The notes under the pieces are model-generated. The model made no database searches and was not told the DNA's origin. It was given only the letters and a program-made list of their open reading frames with translations. A stretch of DNA of 64,000 nucleotides from Lepus europaeus (Eukaryota > Chordata > Mammalia > Lagomorpha > Leporidae). Position numbers and translations under genes: made by a program. This document shows positions 33,999 through 47,600 of the stretch, piece by piece; the first letter of the stretch is position 1, and each line of letters opens with the position of its first letter. The stretch covers positions 101,247,439-101,311,438 of the forward strand of contig NC_084850.1 of assembly GCF_033115175.1 (NCBI RefSeq), written 5' to 3'.

Positions 33999-36663
33999 TC
34001 AATCCATTGGTTTACTCCCCAAATAGCCACAATGGCCAGGGCTGGGTGGGCTGAAGCCAGGAGCTAGGAGCTTCCTCTGAGTCTCCCACATGAGTGCAGG
34101 GGCCCAGGCACTTGGGCCATCTTCTGCTACTTTCCCAGGTGCATTAGCAAGGAGCTGGATCAGAATTGGAGCAGGCAGGACACGAATCTGCACCCATATG
34201 GGATGCTGATATTGCAGGTGGCAACTTAACCTGCTATACCACAGTGCTGGCCCCTGAATGAGCCTTAGAAAACAAAAACAAAAACAGAACCAAAATTCAA
34301 AGCCCAGGCCCAAAGCTAGAGAACCCAAACTCCTAATCTCATATGCACACTGGTTGTCCTCCTACAAACAGCAGGCTAACCATTACCACTCTGGTGTTTC
34401 AAATGATGCTAAAAAGGCTTAGAGCAATTAGTAAGTACCAATATTCTACAGCCACAAAGTGGTAGGGCTGGGGTCAGAACCTCATTTACCTTACAAAGCC
34501 CAGGCGTATTTTAGAAAAAAGTATTGGGGCCGGTGCTGTGGAGTAGCAGGTAAGGCCGCTGCCTGCAGTGCCAGCATCCCACATGGGTACCGGTTCAAGA
34601 CCTGGCTGCTCTGCTTCCAATCCAGCTCTCTGCTCTGGCCTGGGAAAGCAGTAGAGGATGGCCCAAGTCCTTGGGACCCTGCACCCGCGTGGGACACCTG
34701 GAAGAAGCTCCTGGCTCCTGGCTTCAGATCGGCACAGCTCTGGCTGTTGCGGCCAACTGGGGAGTGAACCAGTGGATGGAAGACCTCTCAGTCTCTCTCT
34801 CTCTCTGCCTTTCCTTCTCTCTCTGTGTAACTCTTTCAAGAAAATAAATCTTTAAAAAAAAGAAAAAAAAGTAGCTATGGAATAGGTATGCTTTGTACAT
34901 GAGACAAACAAAACCATGCCATGCTTGACTTGCTCCTGTTCTTGCCCTGGAAACACGAGTAGAAATTGGTTCCTTATCTCTTCCCCACCATCCTTTCCAC
35001 CTCAAATGTGACCTGGGGGCTTAAGCAGCGGTGGCCACCTACGGGTAAGTTGGAGAAATGTCAGCCTTGATGCCACCAGAGGACCATCCAGGGGTCAACT
35101 TGCAAACTCTATCATATGAAATGACTCAATTTCTACTGGTAAGCCATTGTCACCTGCAGGCGAATGCTACACCTGGGGCTGACGCTGGGGCATAGCTGGT
35201 TGGGCCGCCACCTGCAGTGCCAGCATCCCATATGGGGGCTGGTTCGAGTCCTGGTTGCCCCACTTCTGATCCAGCTCCATGCTGATGTGTCTGGGAGAGC
35301 AGCTGAGAATGGCCCAGGTACTTGGGCCCCTGCCACCCACGTGGGAAACCTGGACGAAGCTCCTAGCTCCTGGTTTTGGATGGGGCCAGCATGGCCATTT
35401 GGGGAGTGAACCAGCGGATGGAGGATTTCTCTTTGTCTCTCCTCTCTCTGTCTCTGTAACTCTGCCTCTCAAATAAAAATGATTAAATCTTTTAAAGAAA
35501 TGCTATGCCTAAGCAGTTCTGCCATGGAGTCCGCTATACTTGCTCCCACATTGCTGAAGGGTGAGCAAACCCTTGGTCATGTATGGATGGACTGATGTAC
35601 CCTGGATGTCTCACGGGGGCACTGCAAACCATAAAGCGTCCAAAAGCAGAGCTCGAGACCCGCCCCAGACACGGCCTCCTTCTTTGTTCCTCATCACAAT
35701 GAACAGCATCCTCACCTGCTCAGCTGCTTAAGCCTGAAACCCAGGAGACAGCCTTGTCCCTGCCATCCTCCAATTCCCTGGAGTCAGCCACCACCACGCC
35801 CTGTGGTGCCTGTGTGCAAAAGTGACTTCGAGTCCACCTCTTCTTTCATCTCCACCCATGTGAGCCACCACCTCTCTCACCTGCAACTGCCTCCTAACAG
35901 GTCCCTGCTTCCTATTGGTTCCGTTCCACTCTCCCAACAGCTACCCAAGTGTTCTTTCTAAAACGCTTAACAGGTGACACAAAGAAGGTCATACGACTTG
36001 AAAATCAAGCTAGGGGCTGGCATTGTAGTGCAACAGGTTAAACCACGGTATGTGATGCTGGCATCTCATGTGGGTGCCAGTTTGAGTCCCAGCAGTTCCA
36101 TTTCTGATCCAGCACCCTGCTAATGTGCCTGGGAAGGCAACAGATAATGGCCTAAATACTTGAGCTCCTGTCACCCATGTGGGAGACCTGGAAGAAGTTC
36201 CTGGCTCCTGACTTCAGCCTGGCCCAGACCTGGTCGTTGTGGCCATTTGGGGAATGAACCCACTGGTGGAAAATCTCTCTCTCTGTTTCTCCCTCTCTGG
36301 CTCTGTAACTCTGCCTTTCAAAGAAATAAATAAATCCTTTTAAAAAAAAACTCTGGAAAGAGAAAAGTAAAAAGAAAAACTATGGTTTGGAGGATCAAAT
36401 AGAAGAACCAATTCAAGACAAAGAGCTGGGGCTGGTACAATAAAGCAGGTGCTGGTAACTCATATGGGTGCTGGTTCGAGTCCTGGCTGCTCCACTTCTG
36501 ATCCGCTCCATGCTAATGTACCTGAGAAAACAGTGGGTGATGGCCCAAGTGCTTGGGCCCCTGCACCCAAGTGGAGACCTGGAGGAAGCTCCTGGCTCCT
36601 GGCTTCAGCCTGGTCCAGCCCTAGCTATTGTAGCCATTTGGGGCGTGAACCAGTGGATGGAAG

Positions 36664-36703
<40 letters not shown>

Positions 36704-37063
36704 CTCTGCTTTCCAAATAAACAAATAAATATTTACAAAAAAACAAGGAAATTAAAAAAAAAGACACAGAGCTAGGGCTTAATGATTTGGGTGAAAAGGT
36801 AGAAAGAGCTAGAGGGGCTGGTGCTATGGCATAGCAGGTAAAGCCACTGCCTGCAGTGCCGGCATCCCAAATGGGCACTGGTTCGAGACCTGGCTGCTCC
36901 ACTTTCAATCAGCTCTCTGCTATGGCCTGAGAAAGCAGTAGAAGATGACCCAAGTCCTTGGGCCCCTGTACCCGCATGGGGGACCTGGAAGAAGCTCCTG
37001 GCTTTGGATTCCCGCAGCTCTGACCATTGCGGCCATATTGGGAGTGAACCAGTGGATGGAAAA

Positions 37064-37109
<46 letters not shown>

Positions 37110-38666
37110 TCTCTCTTTGTGTAACTCTGACTTTCAAATAAATAAATAAATCTTAAAAAAAAAAAGAAAAAAAGAGCTAGAGGCTATGTCCAGGTGACCT
37201 AATGTGCAGCGTTAGGAAATGCAAGAGGAGAAAAGGGATCCGATGGAGATATTGATGGTAGGATTAAACAGGAAACAGTTATGAAGGAAAATTTCCCTGG
37301 GCCGAAACAGCTCATCAAGTCTTAGATGGGATTAATGAACAAACAACGTGTACAATGGGCTTCCCCTACCCCTACTCAGGTGCTGAGTCAAAATACCCAA
37401 ATTCTAGGAACGAATAAAATATTCTTGCCAGCTTCCAAGGACAAAGAACAGACTGCTAACAATAGGAAGGCCGGACTGGCAATGGACTTGTGCTCCACAG
37501 CTCTGGGCATGAGAAGATGGTGGCTTCGTGGCACTGAGAAGCCAGGCCTGAGATCCAAGGGCCCCATACCCAGCCAAGAGGGCACAAATCTGACCAAAGA
37601 AAAGATGTTTTGGGCCATCAGAATGCATTCAACTCACATACCCTAGTGGAGGAGAACAGAGGTGCTCTCTGAGCAAATGGCTGCTGAACGAACCAAGGGC
37701 TCCAGAGCCAGGCAGGTAAGGGAGAGGGTAAAATGATAGCAGGCCGTGAGTTAGCAGCCACGTGCTGCACAGTGCTGTCTGGGTCCATGATGGACTGCCG
37801 ATACTATGATGGTCCCACAAGATGATAATGAAGCGGAATCATTCCTATTGCCTAGTGACATCTTAGCCAGCATAATGTAGTGCAACACGCTGTTCACGTG
37901 TTTGCATGATGCTGGTGTGAACACACTTACTGAGCCCCTACAGTTCTATAAATGTCTAGCATCCACAGTTCTGTACAGTGCAGAATACATGCTCATGATA
38001 GTAAGCAACTACATTATTGGTTTGTGTATTTATTATACTATACTTTTTTTTTGACAGGCAGAGTGGACAGTGAGAGAGAGAGACAGAGAGAAAGGTCTTC
38101 CTTTGCCGTTGGTTCACCCTCCAATGGCTGCCGCGCTGATCCGAAGCCAGGAGCCAGGTGCTTCTCCTGGTCTCCCATGGGGTGCAGGGCCCAAGCACTT
38201 GGGCCATCCTACACTGCATTCCCAGGCCACAGCAGAGAGCTGGCCTGGAAGAGGGGCAACCGGGACAGAATCCGGTGCCCCGACCGGGACTAGAACCCAG
38301 TGTGCTGGCACCGTAGGCGGAGGATTAGCCTATTGAGCCACGGCGCCAGTTATACTATACTTTTTACCATTACTTTAGAGTATATTCCTTCCTCTTATAG
38401 AAGATTTAGGGGCAGGGCTGGCACTGTGGCGTAGCGAGTAAAGCTGCCACCTGCAGTGCCAGCATCCCATATGGGTGCCAGTTGGAGTCCCAGATGCTCC
38501 AATTCTGATGCAGCTCTCTGCTATGGCCTGGGAAAGCAGTTAGAAGATGGTCCAAGTCCTTGGGCCCCTGCACCTGCGTGGGAGACCCAGAAGAAGCTCC
38601 TGGCTTCAGATCAGCCCAGCCCTGGCCATTGTGGCCATTTGGGGAGTGAACCAGTGGATAGAAGAC

Positions 38667-38697
<31 letters not shown>

Positions 38698-41600
38698 CCT
38701 CCCTCCCTCTCCCTCTCCCTCTCCCTTTACTTCTGGAACTCTGCCTTTCAAATAAATAAGTACATATTTAAAAATAAAAGTTTAGGGGTGGGGAGCTGGC
38801 ACTATGGTGCAGCAGGTTAAACTCCACCTGCAATGCTGGCATCCTATATGGGTGCTGGTTTTAGTCCTGGCTGCTCTACTTCTGATCCAGCTCTGTGCTA
38901 ATGCATCTGAGAAAGCTGTGGAAGATGGCCCAAGTCCATGGGCCCCTGTAACCATGTGGGAGACCTGGAGGAAGCTCCTGGCTCCTGGCTTTGGCCTGGC
39001 CCAACCTCGGCCATTGTGGCCATTGGGGAGTGAATGAGTGGATCTTTCTCTCTCTCTCTCTCCTCTCCCCACCTGTAACTTTGTCTTTCAAATAAATAAA
39101 ATCTAGAAAAAAAGTTTAGGGGTGGACAGTGTGGCACTGCAGGTTAAGCCACCACTTGGGACACCCACATCCTGCATCAGAATGCACAGGGATGAGTTCC
39201 AGCTCTTCCTCTGCTTCCAATCCAGTTTCCTGTTAATGTACACCCTGGAAGGCAGCAAGTAATGGCTCAAGCACTGAGTCCCTGCCACCCACATGGGAGA
39301 CCTGAATGGAGTTCCTGGCTCCTGGCTTTGGCCTGCTCCAGCCCCAGCTGTTCTGGGCATTTGGGGAGTGAAAAGCAGATAGAAGATTTCTCTGTCTTTC
39401 TATCATTCTGCCTTTCAAAAAAGTAAAGTGGTTAAACACATGTTTTTTTTTTTTTATAAGATTTATTTATTTATTTGAAAGGCAGAGTTACAGACAGGCA
39501 GAGGCAGAGAAATACAAAGGTCTTTCATCCACTGGTTCACTCCCCAAATGGCTGCAACAGCTGGAGCTGCACTGATCAAAAGCCAGGAGCCAGGAGCTTC
39601 TTCCAGGTCTCCCATGTGGGTGCAGGGGTCCAAGGTCTTGGGCCATCTTCTACTGCTTTCTCAGGCATGTTAGCAGGGAGCTGGATCAGAAGTGGAGCAG
39701 CCAGGACTTGAACCAATACCAATATGGGATGACTGCACTGCAGGTGACAGCTTTACCTGCTATACCACAGTGCTGGCCGCCAAAATAAACATATTTTAAA
39801 AATCAAAATTTACTGTACAACAGTATGTCATCTTTTTCTGGCAGCAGCATTTACTGGGTCTCTTGATTGTGTCAATTTCTCTTATGCTTGACTTAATCTT
39901 GTGCTGTTTAGCTCATCACGGCCCTAGGAGCAATAGGTATCCGCCCCCAGCCCCACACACCCCATACAGCCTAGGTGTATACTAGGCTATGCCATCTAGG
40001 TTCGTGTAGTACATGCTCTGATGTTCATGCAATAAGGAAATCGCCTAATGCTGAATGTCTCAGGACATAACTTCATGGTAAAGCAACGTGCACCTGTACA
40101 GTAAAACATAAAATGATAAAGCAAATGTGATTGGGAATATTATGGGTTACCTGAGAATTCCTGAAACATAAGCAACTGAGAATGTTAGTAAGAAAATACA
40201 ATGATAATCTGGAATTTAAAGAGGGGGGTGGGGAATGGAAGCTGTATAAGCAAGATTCAGAAGTTAGGAGTCAGGGAGTTAGGAGTTAGGGAGAATAATT
40301 AGAAGTGTTGCAAATGTCCATGTCAAGAGCGATGGAGGGTAGGAGAGACTGGAAAAGAAGTGATCTCACGATTTCACTGTCCATTGTGTAAAGAAGCATA
40401 AATGCAGTGATGCAGCTTTTATGAGAAACATATTTAAGATGAGGTGCCAAAGAAAGGGTGAAAATGCTAGACACATAAAGGCGTAACTGGCAGGCTCCAA
40501 GAAATGGCAACAGCAGCAATGTGAATGTCAGAGAAAGCACCACTCAAGGCCAAAAGCATTTCAAAGGGAAAGGTAGGCCTTACATACTAATAAAAACGAT
40601 ACAAACAAAAACCCATGAAAATAGGCAAAGAGTTTCTACAAGCACAAACTCAGCCAGTGGAAAAACCTGACCTGAACTGACATGAGACTATATATAGTCT
40701 TTCTGTAGCCCACGCGGTGTGAATATGCACACATTTCCTGAAAAAAAAAAAATCCAAGCATTTCATTACGGGCTGCTGGCCCAGACCCTGCTTGCAGTAT
40801 TACATAATGCATGAGATCCGTGCTACAGTCCTTATCACAGCCATCAACCTTCCCAAACCCTAAATGACTACATAAATTCAGGGCCATGCCAGCCAGATAT
40901 CTAATAAGGTTTCCCCTAGAACTGGGTACAAATTATTTTAAGGTTCATATGGAAGAATTCACATGTAAGAATAGCTTAAGAAAAAAGAACCGTGGGAGGA
41001 TGGCAAAGGTTTGCCTTCTGAAAACTGACCACAAAACCACTTTCATAAACATAACATAGTGCCAGCCCAGCAGCACACAAACAGAGCTGGTCAGTGGAAA
41101 GTAACAGAAAGCCTAAAAATACATGTATGTGTATGTGGGAACTCAGTAGATGACAAAAGTGGCATTTCAAATCAGTATAGGAAAGGTGACTCTTTAATAA
41201 ATGATGCTGGCATACTTGAATACTTAGAATTTTTTTTTCTTAAGATTTATTTTGGGGCAAATGTTGTGGTACAGAGTTAAAGTCCCAGCCTGCAGTGCCA
41301 GCATCCCATATGGGCACCAGTTCCAGTACTGGCTGCTCCACTTCTGATCTAGCTCCCTGCTAATAGCCTGGGAAAGTAGTGGAGTACGGGCCAAGCACCT
41401 GGGCCTCTGCACCCACGTGGGAGACTGAGAAGAAGCTCCTGGCTCCTGGCTTCAGATCAGCTCAGCTCCAGCTATTGTGGCCATCTGGGGAATGACCCAG
41501 TGGATGGAAGACCTCTCTCTCTCTACCTCTCTACCTCTCTCTGTGGCTCTATCTTTCAAATGAATAAAATAAATCTTTAGAAAGAAAAAGAATATTTTAT

Positions 41601-44600
41601 TTATTGGAAAGGTAGAGTGACAAAAAGAGAGGCAGAGAAAGAAAGATCCTTCATCTGTGGGTCTACTCCCCAAATGAGGGAGCTCAATGGGAAGTGGAAT
41701 AGTCAGGACTCGCACTCTGATATGGGATGCTGGCATTGCAGGTGGTGGTGGTGTAACCCACTGTGCCACTCTCTCTCTCTCTCTCTCTGCCTCTCCTCTC
41801 TCTGTGTAACTCTGACTTTCAAATAAATAAATAAATAAATCTTAAAAAAAAGAAGATTCCCTCTTTCTCTCTTTGCCTTTTAAGCTTTCAAGTAGGTGAA
41901 AATAAACATTACCGGCATCCCATATGGGCTCTGGTTCAAGTCCTGGCTGCTCCACTTCCCATCTAGCTCCCTGCTAATGTACCTGGGAAAGCAGCAGAAG
42001 ATGGCCCAAGTCCTTGGGCCCCTGCACCCATGTGGGAGACCCAGAAGAAGTTCATGGCTTCTGGCTTCGGATTGGCCCAGCTCCGGCCTTTGCGGCCATC
42101 TGGGGAGTGAACCAGTGGATGGAAGACCTCTCTCTCTCTCTTTCTCTCTAACTCTGTCTTTCAAATAAATAAATAAGTCTTAAAAAAAAGATGCCACTTT
42201 GGATGCCCACATTCCCTATCAGAGTGCCTGGGTTTCAGTACTGGCTCGGCTTCTGATCCAGCTTCCTGCTAACGCGCACTTGGGGAGGCAGCAGATGACG
42301 GCTCAAGTACTCAGTTCCCTGTCTCCCACATGGGAGACCCGGATTGAGTTTCTGGCCCAGCCCTGGCTGTTGTGAGCATTTGGGGCATGAATCAATGGAT
42401 GGAAGAGCTATTTGTCTTTGTTTATTCACCTTTCAAACGAACAAGAACAAATACTTTCTGTCTGCTGATTCACTCCCCATATACTCACAGGGCTGGGCAA
42501 GGCCAAAGCCAGGAGCCAGGAACTCCATCTGGGTCTCCAACATGGATGGAGGAAACCCACATACGTGGGCCATCAACCACTATCTCCCAGGCACATAAGC
42601 AGGAAGCTGGATCAGAAGTGTAGAGTATGTGGCATTTAAACTGATATTCTCTCTTTTTTTATTTGAAAGTCAGAGTTACACAGAGGGAGAAGAAGAGGCA
42701 GAGAGAGAGAGAGAGAGAGAGAGGTCAGTCGGTCTTCCATCTGCTGTTTCACTCCCCAATTGGCTACAATGGCCAGAGCTGTGCCAATCTGAAGCCAGAA
42801 GCCAGGAGCTTCTTCTGGGTCTCCCACATGGGTGCAGGGGCCCAAGGACTTGGGCCATCTTCTGCTGCTTTCCCAGGTACATTAGCAGGGAGCTGGATGG
42901 GAAGTGGAGCAACCAGGACTCGAACCGGTGCCCACATGGTATGCCGGCACTGCAGATGGTGGCCTTACCCGCTATGCCACAGCACCGGCCCCAAACTGAC
43001 ATTCTGATATGGGATTCTGATGTCCCAGGTAGTGGCCTAATCCACTGCACTACAACACCTGCCCTGCAGTTGGGGTTTTCTTCACATGTATATTGGCAAG
43101 GCAGATTTGATTTTTTTAAAAGATTCATTTACTTATTGGAGGGGAAGAGGTCTTCCATCCAGCAACTCATTCCCCAAATGGCTGCATCTCAAGCAGAGGC
43201 CTAGCCCACCGAAACAAAACACTCAACCCCAGATTTGATTCCTCTCCTGAAATAGTGCTACTGTGTCTATTTTACAGACGAGAAAACTGAGGCCTGGGGA
43301 ATTAGTTAACTGACTGACCTAAGAGTACTCGAGTAGACTTCGCAAAGTTCATGGAAAATGGAATTAAAATGTAAGTTTGTTTTGAGACAAAACAGTTTTG
43401 AAATCCATGCACAGTGTGTTCAGAATGCACATTTGCCATGAACTTCTGGAAGACCTCTCGGAGGGCCAATCAGTGGCCCAGGTCCCTGTGTCGCTGGCTA
43501 CCTATCTTTTTCTGTGTGTCTCCATACCTGTCTCTGTCTTTCCCGCTGACTCATGTTTCTCTCTTTGTCTCTCTGTTCCAAGGCGGCCAATGTTACCAAG
43601 CCCAGAATATCGTCCAATGGTAAAGCACAAGGACTCTTGAGCCCATTCAGTCACTGCCCGGCTTCAAATTCTACTCTTCCACTTACTGTCTGTGCTACTT
43701 GTATAGGTCTTGTCACCTCTTTGACCCTCGGTTTTCTCATCTATGACATGGCGAACATAATATTCTCTACCCTGTGCCATTATTTTTATAACTCAACAGA
43801 ATATTATATGCACAAAATGGTCCCTGATTTTCAATATATGATAGCTGTTTATATGTTATTACTATGCCAATGGAAGGCTTCACTCATCTCAAATGGGCAT
43901 GTGGGCACCTGGAGCCAGGAACCATGTCTTCTACTCTGAAACTTTTTATTTTAAAAAATTTCAGGGGCCGGCACTGTGGTATAACAGGTAAAGCAGCCAC
44001 CTGCAGTGCCAGCATCCCATATGGGTGCCAGTTTGTGTCCTGGCTGCTCTTCTTCTGATCCAGCTCTCTGCTATGGCCCGGGAAAGCAGTAGAAGATGGC
44101 CCAGCTCCTTGGGCCCCTGCACCTGCGTGGGAGACCCAGAAGAAGCTCCTGGCTCCTGGCTTCGGATCAGTGTAGCTTAGGCCGTTGCAGCCATCTGGGG
44201 AGTGAACCAGCAGATGGAAGACCTCTCTGTCTCTCTGTCTCTTCTTCTCTATCTGTGTAACTCTAACTTTCAAATAAATAAAGAAATCTTTAAAAAAAAA
44301 AAAAGGAGATGGTCCAAGTCCTTGGGCCCTGCACCCACGTGGGAGACCTAGAAGAAGCTCTTGGGTCCTGGCTTTGGATCGGGCCACCTCTGGCTGCTGT
44401 GGCCACTTGGGGAGTGAACCAGTGGATGGAAGACCTCTCTCTCTGCCTCTCCTTTTCTCTCTGTGTAACTCTAACTTTCTTTTTTTTAAGATTTATTTAT
44501 TTATTTTGAAAGTCAGAGTTACACATGCACACACACACAGAGAGAGAGAAAGAGAGAGGTCTTCCATCCGCTGGTTCACTCCCCAGTTGGCCACAACAGC

Positions 44601-47600
44601 TGGAGCTGTGCCGATCTGAAGCCAGCAGCCAGGAGCTTCTTCCAGGTCTCCCATGTGGGTGCAGGGGCTAAGGACTTGGGCCATCTTCCTCTGCTTTCCC
44701 AGGCCATAGCAGAGAGCTGGATTGGAAGCAGAGCAGCCAGGTCTTGAACCGGCCCCCATATGGGATGCTGGCACTGCAGGCAGCGGCCTTACTCGCTATG
44801 CCACAGCGCCGGCCCCTCTTTCAAATAAATAAATAAACAAATAAATAAATCTTTAAACAAAAAGTTTCAAACCTACAACAGAGTCAAAAGAAGAATATAC
44901 CGAACACCCCACACATCCTTCAGCTAGATCCCCATTAACAGATTTTGCCACGTGTGCCTCATCTTACTTTCTCTGTATATAAAGATAGTCCTTTTATCAA
45001 ATTGTTTGCAAACATCACAACATTTTACCTTTTCATACTTTACTGTGCTTTTCTCAAGGACAAAGACATTTTCCTTCAACAACCAGGATAACATTGCCAC
45101 ACCGCTATGGTTTCGACATGTCCTCCAAAATTCATTCCTTGAAACTCAGCCAGTGTGATAGTATAGCTCGAGCATCCTTAATCTAACAAAACCAGAAACA
45201 CGGAATGCTCCGAAATCTAAGACTTTTTGAGTGAGTGTTGATGTGACACTCAAAAAGTTTTGGATTTAGAGCTTTCTTTTTCTTTTAAAGATTTATTTAT
45301 TTATTTGAAAGGCAGAGTTACAGAGAGGAGAAGCAGAGGCAGAGGCAGAGAGAGACATCTTCCATTCATTGGCTCACTCTCCAAATGGCAGCCATGGCCA
45401 GGGCTGGGCCAGGCCGAAGCCAGGAGAGCCAGGAGAGCCAGGAGCTTCATCTGAGTTTTTCCACATGGTGTAAGGGCCCAAACGCCTGGATCATCTTCTG
45501 CAGCTTCTCCACGTGCATTAGCAGGGAGCCAGCATGGAAGTGGAGTGGCCAGGATTCGAATCGGTGCTCATATGGGATGGCAGCACTGCAGGCCGAGGCT
45601 TAATGCACCACGCCACATTGCTGGCCCCAACATTTGGAGCATTTTGGATTTTGAGCATTTTGGGTAAGACATGCTCAACTAATAGAGTCTATGCAAATAT
45701 TCTAAAATCTGAAAAACTCTGAAATTTGCAACATTTCTGGTCCCAAGAATTTCAGATAAGGAATTCTCAACCTGTTTTAAGAAGTAGGACCTTGGGGCAG
45801 GCGCCTGTGGTGTAGCAGGTCAAGCTGCCGCCTGCGGTGCCCGCATCCCATATGGGCATCAGTTCGAGTCCCAGCTGGCTCCACTTCTTTTTTTTTTTAA
45901 AGATTTATTTAATTTATTTGAAAGACAGTGTTACAGAGAGAGGTAGAGACAGAGAGGTCTTCCATCCACTGGTTCACTCCCCAGATGACCACAACTGCTG
46001 GAGTTGTGCCAATCTGAAGCCAGGAGCCAGGAGCTTCTTCCAGGTCTCCCACGTGGGTGCAGGGACCCAAGGACTTGGGCCATCTTCCACTGGCCATAGC
46101 AGAGAGCTGGATGGAAGAGGAGCAGCTGGGACTAGAATCAGTGCCCATATGGGATGTCGGCACTTCAGGCCAGGGCTTTAACCCGCTGAGCCACAGCGTT
46201 GGCCCCGTGCTCCACTTCTGATCCAGCTCTCTGCTATGGCCTGGGAAAGCAGTGGAAGATGGACTGAGCTCCTGGCTCCTGGTTTTGGGTCGGTGTAGCT
46301 CTGTCTGTTGCTGTCATCTGGGGGTGAACCAGTGAATGGAAGACCTCTCTCTCTCTCTCTCTCTTTCTCTGCCTCTCAAACAAATAAATAAATCTTAAAA
46401 AAAAGAAGTAGAACCTTGGGGAAGGTGTTGTAGTGTAGTGATTTAAGCAGGTCCTTGAGAAGCCCACATCTCGTATCAGAGGGCCAGTTTGAATCATAGC
46501 TATTCTGCTTCTGATCCAACTTCCTGCCAATGTGCCTGGCAGATAGCAGATGATGGCCCAAGTGTCTGGGTTCCTGCCACCCATGTGGCACAGAGACCTG
46601 GATGGATTACCTGGCTTCTGGCTTTTGCCTGGCTCAGCCCTGGCTACTGTGGGTATTTGAGGAGTGAACCAGCAGATGGAAGATCTCTCTCCTCTTCTCT
46701 CTCTCTCTCTCTGTCAGTCTTCCATTTGAATAAGGAAATTTTTAAAAAGCAGGGCCTTGAGGAGGTGGTTAAGTCACAAAGGCAGAGTTTCATGACTGGG
46801 ATTAGGGTCCTTATAAACAGGGCTTGAAGGAGTGGCTTTGCTCTCTTCTGAGCAGTGTTCATCCTCTTTTCACTGCCCTTCTCGCCCTCTGCCGTGTGAG
46901 GATGTAGCAGGAGGGCCCTCACCAGACACATAATGTGTTGGTACCTTGATCTTGGACTTACCAGCCTTGAGACCTGTAAGGAATAACATTCTGGTTTTTG
47001 TATATTACCCAAGTTGGGGTATTCGATTGGTAGCAGCACAAAAGGACTAAGACACACACTCAAGAAAATTAACAACAATAAAATACGATTGAAAATATGA
47101 TTGAATGTGTGGTCCATAATCAATTTATCTGCATGCTCACAGGAACCAGAATAGGTAAAAGTGGGAGAACACATATGAGAAAAAGTGGCTACAAGATCAA
47201 GGGCAAAAATAAACGAGTGAACGAGAGCACAAATGAATGTGGGTGCAGGATGAGTGAATGAATGAAAACAACTACATTTTGATAAGCATTGTTCCGATAA
47301 TAATATCATTGAAATATATAATACTACAGCTATATGGTTAAATTGCATGATATAGTGATAACCTGTATTATTAGTCTGTATGCTAGAAAAATATAGCACA
47401 TGGGGCTGGCGCTGTGGCATAGCAGGTAAAGCTGCCGCTCGCAGTGCCAGTGCTGGTTCAAGTCCTGACTGTTCCACTTTTGAGCCATCTCTCTGCTGTG
47501 GCCTTGGAAAGCAGTGGAAGATGGCAGACTTCTCTCTCTCTCTCTCTGCCTCTGCCTCTCTGTAGCTCGGCCTTTCAAATAAATGAATAAATATTTTTTA

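Larger units (their letters stand above)
37757..40103 (-). mobile_element. Tigger3-type DNA transposon, split by five CSINEs
   Basis: Pieces: 37757-38047, 38350-38412, 39781-40103 and slivers between SINEs. Landmarks from the non-autonomous Tigger3 family are GGTCCCACAAGATGATAATG, ATTGCCTAGTGACATC, TTATACTATACTTTTTACC, TAGGAGCAATAGG and AGCCTAGGTGTATACTAGGC. The right end ...CACCTG followed by TA fits the TcMar-Tigger TIR and TA target. No transposase frame remains. It sits in TBC1D25 intron 3. Confidence 0.75.
45103..47056 (+). mobile_element. MLT1-type MaLR LTR fossil, host of a nested stack
   Basis: Ancient solo LTR in pieces: 45103-45163, slivers near 45783-45794 and 46406-46418, and 46750-47056. 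Landmarks are GCTATGGTTTCGACATGTCC at the left and CTTGATCTTGGACTTACC, then GGACTAAGACA at the right. It holds a Tigger element and CSINEs. Predates the eutherian radiation by family age. Confidence 0.75.

Noticed and set aside
46644-47477. 277-codon minus-strand frame
   Set aside because: It starts in one CSINE, crosses an MLT1 LTR and ends in another CSINE; no domain, no splice logic.
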